Assembly: GCA_019637075.1 (NCBI GenBank)
Contig: JAHBWI010000001.1
Location: 186,001 to 250,000 of the forward strand
Source of the DNA: Nitrospiraceae bacterium
Lineage (GTDB): Bacteria > Nitrospirota > Nitrospiria > Nitrospirales > Nitrospiraceae
DNA: 64,000 nt
Direction: 5' to 3'
Shown: piece by piece, positions 8,463-16,840 of the stretch
Numbering within the stretch: position 1 is the stretch's first letter
How the letters are laid out: each line of letters opens with the position of its first letter
Notes under the pieces: generated by a model
What the model saw: the letters and a program-made list of their open reading frames with translations, nothing else
What the model was told of the DNA's origin: nothing
Database searches by the model: none
Translations under genes and position numbers: made by a program

Positions 8463-10729
8463 AAGAAGAGTACTATACCCTTCATAATTTACGAGAACTT
8501 GACGACAAGGACCAACTTAAAATTCCTCGTGCCCGAGCCCTGCTTACTGCGGCAAAGCGGCAACGAGATTATTCTGTCCGCCAAATACTTCAAAAAGACG
8601 ATGGCGCCTTTGAATGTATACTTGTAGATATCGAAACCGATGGGGTGCCGAAGAACAATCCGTACGGCATCAAATATAAAGAACGATTGGCTCTGTGCGT
8701 ACCAGCAAACGCAAAAGAATTGGTGATTGTCCTCGCTCTTCGCAAAGACTTTCCAGCACTCATTCACCAGAATCAGACACCGCCGAATACAGCGAAAAGC
8801 CTCTGTCTTTATTTTGAGCCACCAACTTCAGTCTCTCGAACATGGACGCCAGATAATTTTCTCCGGCGAATTCAGTGGTGGCTTGAAAGTAGCGCTACGA
8901 ATCAGCTTCATCCAGCAGACCAGCCCGTTGAACGTTTATTTTTTGTTAGCAAGGATGAGTTGGTATTGCCTTGGGATTTCGAAAAGACCCGTCAAGAAAA
9001 TGATCATCGCCTGGTAATCGTACGTGGTCCTGAACGTCCTAATGGAGGTGTGACATTCTTCCTTGAAACCCTCTCCGCAACTAGCCAACTCCCAAAGGGT
9101 GCGATTCAACCCATCGAGTTCACCCTCCCTGCTATTGTACAAGGCCATGTCGAAAGTGATCCTACAACGTTAGGCGAACTGGCAGATCTTCTTGAGAGGC
9201 GGGAGATTAGCTTTCTTCAAATGCTGAAAGAAGCTTCATCTAAGCTGGTTGGAGCAATGGGAGTGCCTGAATCTGCAGATGACAGGCTTTCGGTGATCAT
9301 CTTAAATATTCCAGTGACCCGAGGGGAAGGGCAAGCGGCCGAAAAAATCACACGTCGAGCATTCATTGTGGGAGTTGGCGCATTAAAGCTTGGAGCTCTT
9401 ACCGGAGCCCTGTTCTCCCACGACGTCCAAGACGGCATACGCACTATTAAGAAGTATTTTAATGCAGCCGGACTTTTGGGTGGCAAATCACCCATTGAGT
9501 GGCGAGACCAACTTATCTTGCCTATGGAGGTGCTCTATCAGAATGATGCTGCGTCATGCAGAAGGCAGTCAGGGGTTGGAGATGAAGGTCCAACCGGAGT
9601 ATTAGTTGGTGCAGGATCGCTTGGCAGTGCCTTGATGAACCTTTGGGGTCGTTCCGGGTGGGGACGATGGACGGTAATCGATAAGGACCATATTAGACCG
9701 CATAATGTGACTAGGCATTCAGCTTACGCTCAACATATTGGCCATTCCAAAGCAATGGTCGTCGCGGAGCTACATGCGGCAGCGATGCATGGCTCCAGCA
9801 CCCTCACTCCTGTGCACGCTGATGCTGGCAATTTCTCTCAGCCTTCCGTGATGGATGCACTGACTCATGCCCAATTGGTTGTTGATGCATCTACCTCTCT
9901 CGAATATCCTCGCAGCGCCAGTCATATTGACGCTATAGGCAGGCACATATCCGTATTCGTTACTCCTAACGGCAACGCGGCTATTTTGCTTGCCGAAGAT
10001 GAAAAGCGGGGTATTAGGATCAGAAGCATCGAGGCACAGTACTACCGTGCGCTTATTCAGGAAGCTTGGGGCAAGCAGCATCTCGATGGGGCCCATTCGT
10101 TTTGGAGTGGTGCTAGCTGTCGAGACATATCCATGGTAATGCCCTACTCCAGAATTGTGAGCTATGCTGGCATATTGGCAGAACAGATCCCGATGATATC
10201 GCTTCGCCCTGAAGCCGTTATCCGTATTTGGCAGCGAGATCCACAACATGGGTCGGTAGTGGTGCATGATTACCCTGTGGCATCCGAACACCAGATTAAG
10301 TTTGGAGAAACAGATCTTTACATCGATGCTGCAATAGAGCAACAACTTCGAGAGTGGAGATCTGCAAACTTCCCAAATGAGACCGGCGGAGTTCTATTGG
10401 GTTACCATGACTTCAACATTTCTGCACTGGTAATCGTTGCAGCCCTACCAGCACCCCCTGACAGCAAATCAAGTCCTCGTTCGTTCGAACGTGGTGTTGA
10501 AGGTTTATTACAGGCAGTGCAAGAGGCGTCCCGGCGAACAGCAGGCATCGTTGGTTATGTCGGCGAATGGCATAGTCATCCACCAAGACATTCAGCGTCG
10601 CCCAGCACAGACGATTTCGTTCAACTCGTGGATCTCACGCGCAAAATGTCAGAGGATGGGCTTCCTGCTGTACAACTTATAGTGGGTGAGAAGGATGTAC
10701 AGATACTCCAGGGCACGATGAGAGAATGA
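8459..10729 (+). CDS. Three-domain ubiquitin-like enzyme: E2-like + E1/ThiF + JAB/MPN peptidase
   Basis: 756 aa from the ATG that overlaps the MBL stop (ATGA); an in-frame start 66 nt upstream is less likely. Three domains are visible. (a) Residues about 1-170 are E2-like. The core is the run SLCLYFEPP with Cys116 as the candidate catalytic cysteine, compare ICLD in eukaryotic E2s, then SRTWTPDNFLRRIQWWL and LHPADQP. (b) Residues about 375-600 are a ThiF/E1 adenylation domain with GAGSLG at 384-389, the D-x-D...N-x-x-R signature at 408-419 and candidate catalytic Cys554 in GASCRD. (c) Residues about 620-756 are a JAB/JAMM isopeptidase with Glu641, His705-x-His707, Ser716 and Asp719, all ligands present. 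In type II CBASS the E2-E1 (Cap2) and JAB (Cap3) are separate proteins that attach and remove a CD-NTase. Here all three activities are fused, and no CD-NTase is nearby. The patatin gene follows with an ATGA overlap. Confidence 0.9.
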   Translation: MKEEYYTLHNLRELDDKDQLKIPRARALLTAAKRQRDYSVRQILQKDDGAFECILVDIETDGVPKNNPYGIKYKERLALCVPANAKELVIVLALRKDFPALIHQNQTPPNTAKSLCLYFEPPTSVSRTWTPDNFLRRIQWWLESSATNQLHPADQPVERLFFVSKDELVLPWDFEKTRQENDHRLVIVRGPERPNGGVTFFLETLSATSQLPKGAIQPIEFTLPAIVQGHVESDPTTLGELADLLERREISFLQMLKEASSKLVGAMGVPESADDRLSVIILNIPVTRGEGQAAEKITRRAFIVGVGALKLGALTGALFSHDVQDGIRTIKKYFNAAGLLGGKSPIEWRDQLILPMEVLYQNDAASCRRQSGVGDEGPTGVLVGAGSLGSALMNLWGRSGWGRWTVIDKDHIRPHNVTRHSAYAQHIGHSKAMVVAELHAAAMHGSSTLTPVHADAGNFSQPSVMDALTHAQLVVDASTSLEYPRSASHIDAIGRHISVFVTPNGNAAILLAEDEKRGIRIRSIEAQYYRALIQEAWGKQHLDGAHSFWSGASCRDISMVMPYSRIVSYAGILAEQIPMISLRPEAVIRIWQRDPQHGSVVVHDYPVASEHQIKFGETDLYIDAAIEQQLREWRSANFPNETGGVLLGYHDFNISALVIVAALPAPPDSKSSPRSFERGVEGLLQAVQEASRRTAGIVGYVGEWHSHPPRHSASPSTDDFVQLVDLTRKMSEDGLPAVQLIVGEKDVQILQGTMRE

Positions 10730-11793
10730 TTTTGCCATCGAGCATTGCGCTTGCTCTATCAGGCGGCGGCATCCGAGCAATTGGTTTTCATCTTGGCGTG
10801 ATACGTCTACTCGCAGAACGTTGCTTGCTAGAGCACGTCGAACGAATCTCTACAGTGTCCGGTGGCAGTTTGCTTGTGGGGCTAATACTTCAAGCTAACC
10901 AGTATCAATGGCCATCTTCAGATCTCTTTATCGAGTCGGTATACCCAAATCTGCGTAATTCGCTGTGCAATAAAAGCTTTCAGTGGGGAGCCCTCCGGCA
11001 GCTCCTAAACCCTGTAAACCTGCCGTTCGTTTTTTCTCGAGCAAATTTATTGGCGTTAGCTATCGAAAAGGAATGGAATATTCGGATTAAGCTATCTGAA
11101 TTGCCGATTAGACCAGAATGGTCCATCAATGCTACGACAGCTGAGAATGGCAAACGTTTTCGGTTTAAGCGAAGTGATATTGGCGACTATCAGCTAGGCT
11201 ATGCTTCTGCTGGAGACTTTCATCTTTCGAGCGCGATGGCAGTTTCCGCTGCTTTTCCCGGAGGGTTCGGACCACTACGGTTAGACGCCACGCTCTTTAA
11301 TTGGCAAAAACGGGAATGGAATTCGCTTAAGGGAACTGAGCAGCCTGTCAATATAGGCTACAAATCTCTGCATCTATACGACGGGGGTGTCTATGATAAT
11401 CTCGGGTTGGAACCATTTTTTGATGCAGGGCGCAGCAAGGCCAAGCATCCAGGGACTGCTATCATCGTCTCGGATGCCGGACGTCCCTTACCTTCCGGAT
11501 TCGATTTTTTTTCGCTGAATCCGTTTCGACTTAAGCGTGTCGCCGACATCATGTCAGACCAGTCTCATGCATTACGTGTTCGGACCTTCTCCAACTATCT
11601 CCAAGAAAGCCCAGGACGGGGAGCGTTCATATATATTGGGACGCCTATAGAGCCTACATTACCCTGTAAGTCAGCTACATACACCTCGAACTTTCCTACG
11701 ACATTACGCCGAATTGATCTTACGGAGTTCGATTTGCTGGCCAACCATGGATATCAGGTAGCGAAACTGGCTGAGCAAGCCTATGGCTTATGA
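10726..11793 (+). CDS. Patatin-like phospholipase (CapV-like candidate effector)
   Basis: 355 aa patatin-family lipid acyl hydrolase. The oxyanion-hole motif SGGGIR is at residues 12-17. The nucleophile Ser45 lies in STVSGGS (a known variant of GxSxG). The dyad aspartate is Asp218 in YDGGVYDNLG. All catalytic parts are intact. There is no signal peptide. Patatins such as CapV are membrane-degrading effectors of CBASS, where a cyclic nucleotide activates them. Here the gene is the last of a translationally coupled trio (MBL, E2-E1-JAB, patatin), with its start overlapping the preceding stop. The obvious reading is a suicide effector kept off until phage infection, controlled by conjugation/deconjugation, but the trigger is unknown. 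It converges with the ImmA/IrrE gene that follows. Confidence 0.88.
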   Translation: MILPSSIALALSGGGIRAIGFHLGVIRLLAERCLLEHVERISTVSGGSLLVGLILQANQYQWPSSDLFIESVYPNLRNSLCNKSFQWGALRQLLNPVNLPFVFSRANLLALAIEKEWNIRIKLSELPIRPEWSINATTAENGKRFRFKRSDIGDYQLGYASAGDFHLSSAMAVSAAFPGGFGPLRLDATLFNWQKREWNSLKGTEQPVNIGYKSLHLYDGGVYDNLGLEPFFDAGRSKAKHPGTAIIVSDAGRPLPSGFDFFSLNPFRLKRVADIMSDQSHALRVRTFSNYLQESPGRGAFIYIGTPIEPTLPCKSATYTSNFPTTLRRIDLTEFDLLANHGYQVAKLAEQAYGL

Positions 11794-11859
11794 GGCTACC
11801 CAAAATCGAAAGAGAATTGATGCGGCCTTGTGCAAGCCCTGTGAAGGAAACCCGATGTA

Positions 11860-12618
11860 CTACCTTGCAGGAGACGATGTCCAAACAACCAAACTAAGGA
11901 CAAGATGGGCAGTGATTCGCACCGTGTCTTCGACGACATTCCTAATCGACTCGTTTTTTCCACCAAACCAGACTGAGGCTGGGACCTTTCTAAGGCCTGT
12001 TGGCTCTTCATCTCGCTTAAGAAGAGCAGAAGCTCCAGATTCAACAGGAAGGCTACGTCTCGGCCAACATTGCGCTTCCTTAGCACTGGGACTTAGCTCA
12101 AACCACTGTCGGCCGTGCTCGCTCGAACAAATGAGGGCGGCTTCACTATTTGTCAACTGAACCGCTCGCATAGCGGTTGCCGTAATGCTGGTTTCGAACT
12201 GTTCCGCTAGCCACCGCACCGTCTCAAACGTCATGGCCCTATTCTGTAGCAGCGGTTGAAATAGATACTGGGGAAGAAGCAATTCAGATGCATAGCGATT
12301 CGCCACTCCTTCTCTATCATGTCCATCCCATTTACAAATTAGCTGTTCATTATCACAGACTAGCGCAACCTTGCCGCGATGCTTCAACCAATGTCCCAGT
12401 TCATGTGCAGCCGAAAATCTTTTTCTCGATACGGTCGCTCTCTGGTTGACCGTGAGGATTGCACGATCACCATAGCCGATTATCCGTCCCTCACACCCTA
12501 CAAGTGGTTCGTATGTCACGGTGGCGCCGCAATATTGTGCAATGGCCTCAATATCGATCTCACGGGGAGCAGTCACGCCCAATGCTCTGAGTAGTGCTTG
12601 GGGATCGTCAGCAAGCAT
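11860..12618 (-). CDS. Second ImmA/IrrE-family metalloprotease
   Basis: 252 aa, HELGH motif in FSAAHELGHWLKHRG (about residues 68-82), then a helix with ANRYASELLLP that carries the third-ligand region. The N-terminus (MLADDPQALLRALG) lacks a helix-turn-helix, so this is a stand-alone protease. It faces the patatin gene tail to tail with a 66-nt gap. No XRE repressor gene lies directly upstream; the nearest regulators are the sigma-like gene pair at 12961-14024 and the XRE gene at 6304. It differs clearly from the ImmA protein at 5445-6311, so it is not a recent duplicate. It may be a sensor or regulator of the patatin module. Confidence 0.82.
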   Translation of the reverse strand: MLADDPQALLRALGVTAPREIDIEAIAQYCGATVTYEPLVGCEGRIIGYGDRAILTVNQRATVSRKRFSAAHELGHWLKHRGKVALVCDNEQLICKWDGHDREGVANRYASELLLPQYLFQPLLQNRAMTFETVRWLAEQFETSITATAMRAVQLTNSEAALICSSEHGRQWFELSPSAKEAQCWPRRSLPVESGASALLKRDEEPTGLRKVPASVWFGGKNESIRNVVEDTVRITAHLVLSLVVWTSSPAR

Positions 12619-12960
12619 GATACGCCATCAAGGAAAGAAGAGCCTTGTCAGAATGTAATACGAGCATCATGGAGAAGGAGGTGCTCTTCCTCAATTAGGA
12701 GAACAGGAGACCGGCATGAAAAACAAATTGAATTTTATAGTACCGCGTGACCCGTCGCGACGGCAAGCAACAGACCAATTTGCATGAGCGCCGATATACG
12801 AGTGCTGCTGTGGCTTTCTAGGACCATAAATGCTGCTGCTGACGGGCGAGCGTAAATTGATTTAGAGTGAAACTTGCTACCTGCGAGGGATGCCATTCCT
12901 AGGATTCGACATGGATGTATTGTCGACATGACGTCTCAGATCTTGAAGTTTGTATAAATG
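12619..12960. other. Intergenic region with one weak small ORF
   Basis: 340 bases between the ImmA/IrrE start and the small protein gene at 12961. The only candidate is a 23-codon ORF on the plus strand at 12716-12787, preceded by two AGGAG-like sites; its product begins MKNKLNFIVPRD. It is too short to support. The region otherwise would hold the promoter of the leftward ImmA gene. Nothing else was recognised. Confidence 0.35.
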
Positions 12961-13404
12961 CTAGCTCTTCTTGAATTTGAGCAGACCCAAGACGTGTAAC
13001 TGCCGCAAAAGACTGTCAACGTCTGCTGGCGCCATATCGCTCAATTTATGATACTGGCCGGTTAGCACCGCGGGCTTCAGATAGTGGTGATGATCCAGAC
13101 ACGCCTTGAGGAGCTGTAACTTGTCTTTCATGGAGGTCGGCAATGACAGGGGGATCTGCTTGAGTGAAGTCACTTCTTTTTTGTAAATCTGTCGGGATTT
13201 AGCCAATGCTTGGTGACCAGACGCTCCGAGCGCCTGTGCAAATACACTCGTTGCACGCTGACCAAACTGTTCTGGGTCCAAGCCACTTACGCGGATTTCT
13301 TCATCCAATTCTTCTTCTGAGAGATTCCTAATTGATTCAGCCTCTAAGTCGAGCAGGCGCTCATACTGAGACCAAACGTCGTTCGTGTTAACTCTTGGCT
13401 TCAT
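12961..13404 (-). CDS. Hypothetical partner of the sigma-like protein
   Basis: 147 aa, family not recognised. The N-terminal third is acidic and helical (LSEELDEEIRVSGLDPEQFG); the C-terminal half is mixed, with HHHYLKPAV and a helical LLRQLHVLGLL end. No membrane segment, signal peptide or metal motif. Its start overlaps the stop of the sigma-like gene by ATGA, so the two are co-translated. By position it could be a cytoplasmic anti-sigma or accessory factor, but the sequence does not prove this. It is part of the Tn7-like element. Confidence 0.7.
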   Translation of the reverse strand: MKPRVNTNDVWSQYERLLDLEAESIRNLSEEELDEEIRVSGLDPEQFGQRATSVFAQALGASGHQALAKSRQIYKKEVTSLKQIPLSLPTSMKDKLQLLKACLDHHHYLKPAVLTGQYHKLSDMAPADVDSLLRQLHVLGLLKFKKS

Positions 13405-14024
13405 AACCGTCCTTCCAAATTGCGTTTTCTGATCTTCTTCATGGCGCGCACTATTTGCATATTGTATACGGCGTATTGCCGTTTTTGGATTGCTAACTTA
13501 CCACAGATATCCGGGCCGCTGACTCCGTCCATTTGAAGCTGAAATATCTTCATACCCATTGACTGCTGGCCCAGAATTTCCGCCATCTGTTCTTTAATCT
13601 TGTCCAGAGCGAGCTGACGCTGCTTCAGTTCCAATTGTTCTTCAGGATTGGGGAGGGCAGACGGAAAGTCGTCTGCGGTCTTTGTCCCCATTTCAGAGTC
13701 GAGATCGCCCTCATCTTGTGAGTTGAGTGAGGAGAAGAGGAGAGGCTCCTGATACCGTTGACTAGTGTGATGCTGCGCATGATTGCTCACTTGGGACCGG
13801 ATTACGTGGTACAGATGGTCGCGCATCGGGTATTGCTTGTCCCAGGTGCGAGCCCCCTCGAGCGTGGCCGTAATGGCTTCGTGCACAAAGTCTTCATCCA
13901 CCATTCCTCCCGCCAAAGGGCCGATATGAGCCACAAGCTGCCTGGCTTGCCACAGTAAACTCTTGCGCTCTCTTAGGGTAAGTGCCTCGAGGGCGCGTCG
14001 GATCTCATCATGAGTCGCTCCCAT
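13401..14024 (-). CDS. Sigma-70/ECF-like regulatory protein
   Basis: 207 aa with the layout of an ECF-type sigma factor. The N-terminal half has a region-2-like pattern (VDEDFVHEAITATLEGARTW followed by HLYHVIRSQVSNH). A variable acidic linker follows. The C-terminal region looks like a sigma-4-type helix-turn-helix (FQLQMDGVSGPDICGKLAIQ) and ends in a basic tail. It probably recruits RNA polymerase to specific promoters. It is transcribed divergently from tnsA with only 93 bp between the starts, so it may control its own promoter and the transposition genes. Remote similarity only; an alternative is another HTH regulator with a sigma-like fold. Confidence 0.65.
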   Translation of the reverse strand: MGATHDEIRRALEALTLRERKSLLWQARQLVAHIGPLAGGMVDEDFVHEAITATLEGARTWDKQYPMRDHLYHVIRSQVSNHAQHHTSQRYQEPLLFSSLNSQDEGDLDSEMGTKTADDFPSALPNPEEQLELKQRQLALDKIKEQMAEILGQQSMGMKIFQLQMDGVSGPDICGKLAIQKRQYAVYNMQIVRAMKKIRKRNLEGRL

Positions 14025-14117
14025 AAATTGAATTCGTCCAGAGTCTAAGACCGATGGCTCAAATATTTATTTCCGATTGTCCCGTTAAAAACTGACGAAA
14101 ACTCAGTATAGCGAAGT
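14025..14117. promoter_or_regulatory. Divergent promoter region between the sigma-like gene and tnsA
   Basis: 93 bp separate two divergent starts, so both promoters must lie here or inside the genes. The stretch is AT-rich and includes AAATATTTATTT. It is not a transposon end: no TGT...ACA terminus paired with a target duplication was found here. No specific promoter elements are assigned. Confidence 0.45.
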
Positions 14118-14882
14118 ATGAATCAGGAGAGTGCTTCCGAAGCAGTCAGGATACCACGACAAAGAAGGATCGAAATGAGAAAAACGATTTGCGGACAGAA
14201 GCCGATTAAAGGAGACGCTTCAGCGCCAGTGTGGAAACAACTGCGTGGCAGCTACGGAAGTAACTTTTGGCAGATGTATAGCTGGAAATTAGATCGGGAC
14301 GTCCACTTCTACAGTAGTCTTGAACGTGACCACGGCGTGATCGTCGAAGCCGATCCCACCGTCGCCTCGTTCTGCGAACAACCGCTACGTATCAAAATCA
14401 AGCTGGATGGTCGAGATCGTGAAACAGTGATGGACATGCTGATCCAGTTCACGGACGGCCGAACGGAATATCGTGAAATCAAATACGTCAACGATGTGCA
14501 AGCCATTGATGATCACTCTCGAGTCTCTCGGCAATTGGCGGCTCAACGCGAGTGGGCGTTCGTCACCGCGAATGACTATAAAGTCGTCACGGACGAGGAA
14601 ATCAGGAGAAATCCCACATTTCTTCGGAACTGGAAGCAAATCCTAGCCTATCTCGCCACGTATGCCTCCTATGATCTCTCAGAGATCGAACATCAACTGC
14701 TCGCCGCGTTCGACATCAAACCTTCTTGGTCCCTGAAAGATCTGGAACGTCATCTCGCACCTCAAGATCGCCAAGCGGTAAAGGCCTCGATCTTTCGCCT
14801 GATCCATGGTGGTCTGTGCACGGCTCCACTCGACGTGTACCCATTGACCAACTCTATAGCCATACAGCGAGGGACAAAATGA
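14118..14882 (+). CDS. tnsA: TnsA-like transposon endonuclease
   Basis: 254 aa. TnsA makes the 5' strand cuts at transposon ends so that Tn7-type elements move by cut-and-paste. An N-terminal restriction-endonuclease-like core is visible, with a candidate acidic residue in FYSSLERDHG, an Asp in TVMDMLIQF and the E-x-K of YREIKY, matching the E/D/ExK arrangement of TnsA. The C-terminal part (about residues 165-254) would be the winged-helix region that contacts TnsC. The stop overlaps tnsB by ATGA. Its presence distinguishes this element from Tn5053/Tn402-type elements, which lack TnsA and replicate via cointegrates. Confidence 0.85.
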   Translation: MNQESASEAVRIPRQRRIEMRKTICGQKPIKGDASAPVWKQLRGSYGSNFWQMYSWKLDRDVHFYSSLERDHGVIVEADPTVASFCEQPLRIKIKLDGRDRETVMDMLIQFTDGRTEYREIKYVNDVQAIDDHSRVSRQLAAQREWAFVTANDYKVVTDEEIRRNPTFLRNWKQILAYLATYASYDLSEIEHQLLAAFDIKPSWSLKDLERHLAPQDRQAVKASIFRLIHGGLCTAPLDVYPLTNSIAIQRGTK

Positions 14883-16819
14883 CGGTATCGAAGCCTCGAA
14901 TGGATCGCGACTCACTCCCGCCCGATGTGACAAATCTCTCTTGTTGGCCGACTGTCGATCTCGATCTTTTAGATGAGAAAAATGCGGCTCGAGTCAAGAA
15001 GCGGATTCAAGCAGTGAGTGACTATATCGAGGGACAACCCGTTGGGATCATCTCGAAACAAGCGGCCATCCCACGCCAAGAGGTGTATCGGCTCGTCACA
15101 CGTTGCATACAGCCTCACGCTGACGGACGAATCTGGGGATTCCGAGCGTTGCTGACAGCATGTCGTATCAGCTCCTACATTCGAACGGCCACCATAGACG
15201 GAGCCAGACATTCTCAGCAGGGAGGGGCCGCGGGAGCGCTCACGATGCTGTTCGAGCGATTCCCGGCGATCCAACAAGCTGTTGACGCCTTGTTCCTGAA
15301 GAAAGTGAAAGATGACCTTGTGCAGGAATCTCGCATGCCAGTCAAGGCGATTCACAAGTACTTCATTGACAAATGTAAGGAAGCTGGCCTGACCGCGAGA
15401 CACTATCCATTCAACATGAACCATCGGGGACGCCGTGCGCTGTCGAGCTATCTGAAGCGGGTCTTTAAATCGAACCTTAAACAAGCAGTAAAGGCGCGTC
15501 ATGGGACTGATGCCGCGCGAGCGCTCGCCTCGAAAGAAGCAGGTCCCGACAGTATCGTGACCAGACCCTTCGAACGGGTAGAGTTTGATGGCCATCGGAT
15601 CGATGTGATGTGTACGATTGATCTGCCGAATCCTTATGGAGGCACGCAACGGCTTGTGCTTGAGCGACTATGGCTGCTCGTCATCGTCGATGTGAAGACT
15701 CGCGCAATTCTGGGGTATTCCTTGGTGCTGAATTCCGAATACAACGCAGGAGATGTCCTCCGCTGCATCAAGCATGCCTTAACCCCATGGACGCCGATGA
15801 CCTTAACCATCCCCGGGTTGAAGTATACGAACGGCAGTGGGCTTCCTTCTGGAGTCCATGCCGAATGTGCAGGGGCGTTGTGGGACGAATTATGGTTCGA
15901 CAATGCCAAAGCTAATCTGGCAGAGGCGGTTAAATCGAATCTCAGTCGAGTAGTCGGATGTGCGATTAATGCGGGCCCTGTGAAAACCCCTACACGTCGG
16001 CCCTTCATTGAACGATTCTTTCAAACATTGGAAGAAAACGGATTTCATCGGCTGCCATCTACGACGGGCAATGGTCCCAAGGATCCCCGCCGTAAAAATC
16101 CAGAAGATGCGGCGCTACGTTGGAATATCTCCTACCAACACCTTGTTGAACTGATCGACGTATTGATTGCGCGTTACAATGCCGAGCCGCATTCGGGGTT
16201 GGGGTATCGATCACCGCTCGAGATGCTTGAGTACTTTATAGTGAATGAGGGATGCGAGTTCCGTTCGATTCCTGAACAGAGGAGACGAGATCTGGCGCTG
16301 CTCCACATCCGCGTCTGGCGCTGTATTCGTGGAGATGTGACGCAGGGAAAGTGCCCCTACATTGAATTTGAAGGGGTTCGCTATTACAACGATGTCCTCA
16401 GGCACAGCCCTGATCTTATCGGAACACGCCTTTCGCTCCTCGTTGATCCGGACGATCTCCGTTGTATTACCGCATATCTCGAGAATGGAAGCGAGTTTGG
16501 CGTACTCACCGCGCATGGCCTGTGGGGCCGGACGCCACATACGCTCACCGTTCGAAAGGCCATTAACAATCTCCGGGCTCGAAAGTTGATCTTCTATACG
16601 GATACTCAAGACCCCATCCGTGTCTATATGGATTACCTCAATAAGGAAGCCGCGACGAGTAAGTCTGCGAGAGCAGAGGCCACAAAACTCAAAGAAAGCC
16701 TTCGGACAATTACCAAGACCGAATCCACGTCGTCAGTCGCCAGTGCCACAGAGTCGACTTCCTCAGCGTCATCTCGCACGATCCATACCCCTGCCATGAG
16801 GAAAACCCGCCTCGATTAA
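14879..16819 (+). CDS. tnsB: TnsB-like DDE transposase
   Basis: 646 aa from the ATG overlapping the tnsA stop; the open frame extends 51 codons further upstream, but within tnsA. The catalytic triad is visible as Asp237 (RVEFDGHRID), Asp341 (LWFDNAKAN) and Glu378 (FIERFFQTLEE), the DD-35-E spacing of rve-type transposases. An N-terminal part (about 30-200) carries helix-turn-helix segments for end binding, and a C-terminal beta-barrel plus Ser/Thr-rich tail (after about 600) would bind TnsC. It joins the 3' ends of the element to target DNA and leaves a 5-bp duplication, as seen here. All catalytic residues are intact. Confidence 0.92.
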   Translation: MTVSKPRMDRDSLPPDVTNLSCWPTVDLDLLDEKNAARVKKRIQAVSDYIEGQPVGIISKQAAIPRQEVYRLVTRCIQPHADGRIWGFRALLTACRISSYIRTATIDGARHSQQGGAAGALTMLFERFPAIQQAVDALFLKKVKDDLVQESRMPVKAIHKYFIDKCKEAGLTARHYPFNMNHRGRRALSSYLKRVFKSNLKQAVKARHGTDAARALASKEAGPDSIVTRPFERVEFDGHRIDVMCTIDLPNPYGGTQRLVLERLWLLVIVDVKTRAILGYSLVLNSEYNAGDVLRCIKHALTPWTPMTLTIPGLKYTNGSGLPSGVHAECAGALWDELWFDNAKANLAEAVKSNLSRVVGCAINAGPVKTPTRRPFIERFFQTLEENGFHRLPSTTGNGPKDPRRKNPEDAALRWNISYQHLVELIDVLIARYNAEPHSGLGYRSPLEMLEYFIVNEGCEFRSIPEQRRRDLALLHIRVWRCIRGDVTQGKCPYIEFEGVRYYNDVLRHSPDLIGTRLSLLVDPDDLRCITAYLENGSEFGVLTAHGLWGRTPHTLTVRKAINNLRARKLIFYTDTQDPIRVYMDYLNKEAATSKSARAEATKLKESLRTITKTESTSSVASATESTSSASSRTIHTPAMRKTRLD

Positions 16820-16840
16820 TCGAAGTGAAAGGAGTACCGA

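Noticed and set aside
12716-12787. 23-codon ORF with an AGGAG-type site
   Set aside because: Too short; no conservation can be judged from one sequence.
14025-14117. Left transposon end directly before tnsA
   Set aside because: This is where a Tn7 end would be expected, but no TGT terminus here pairs with the right end or has a GAAAC duplication.
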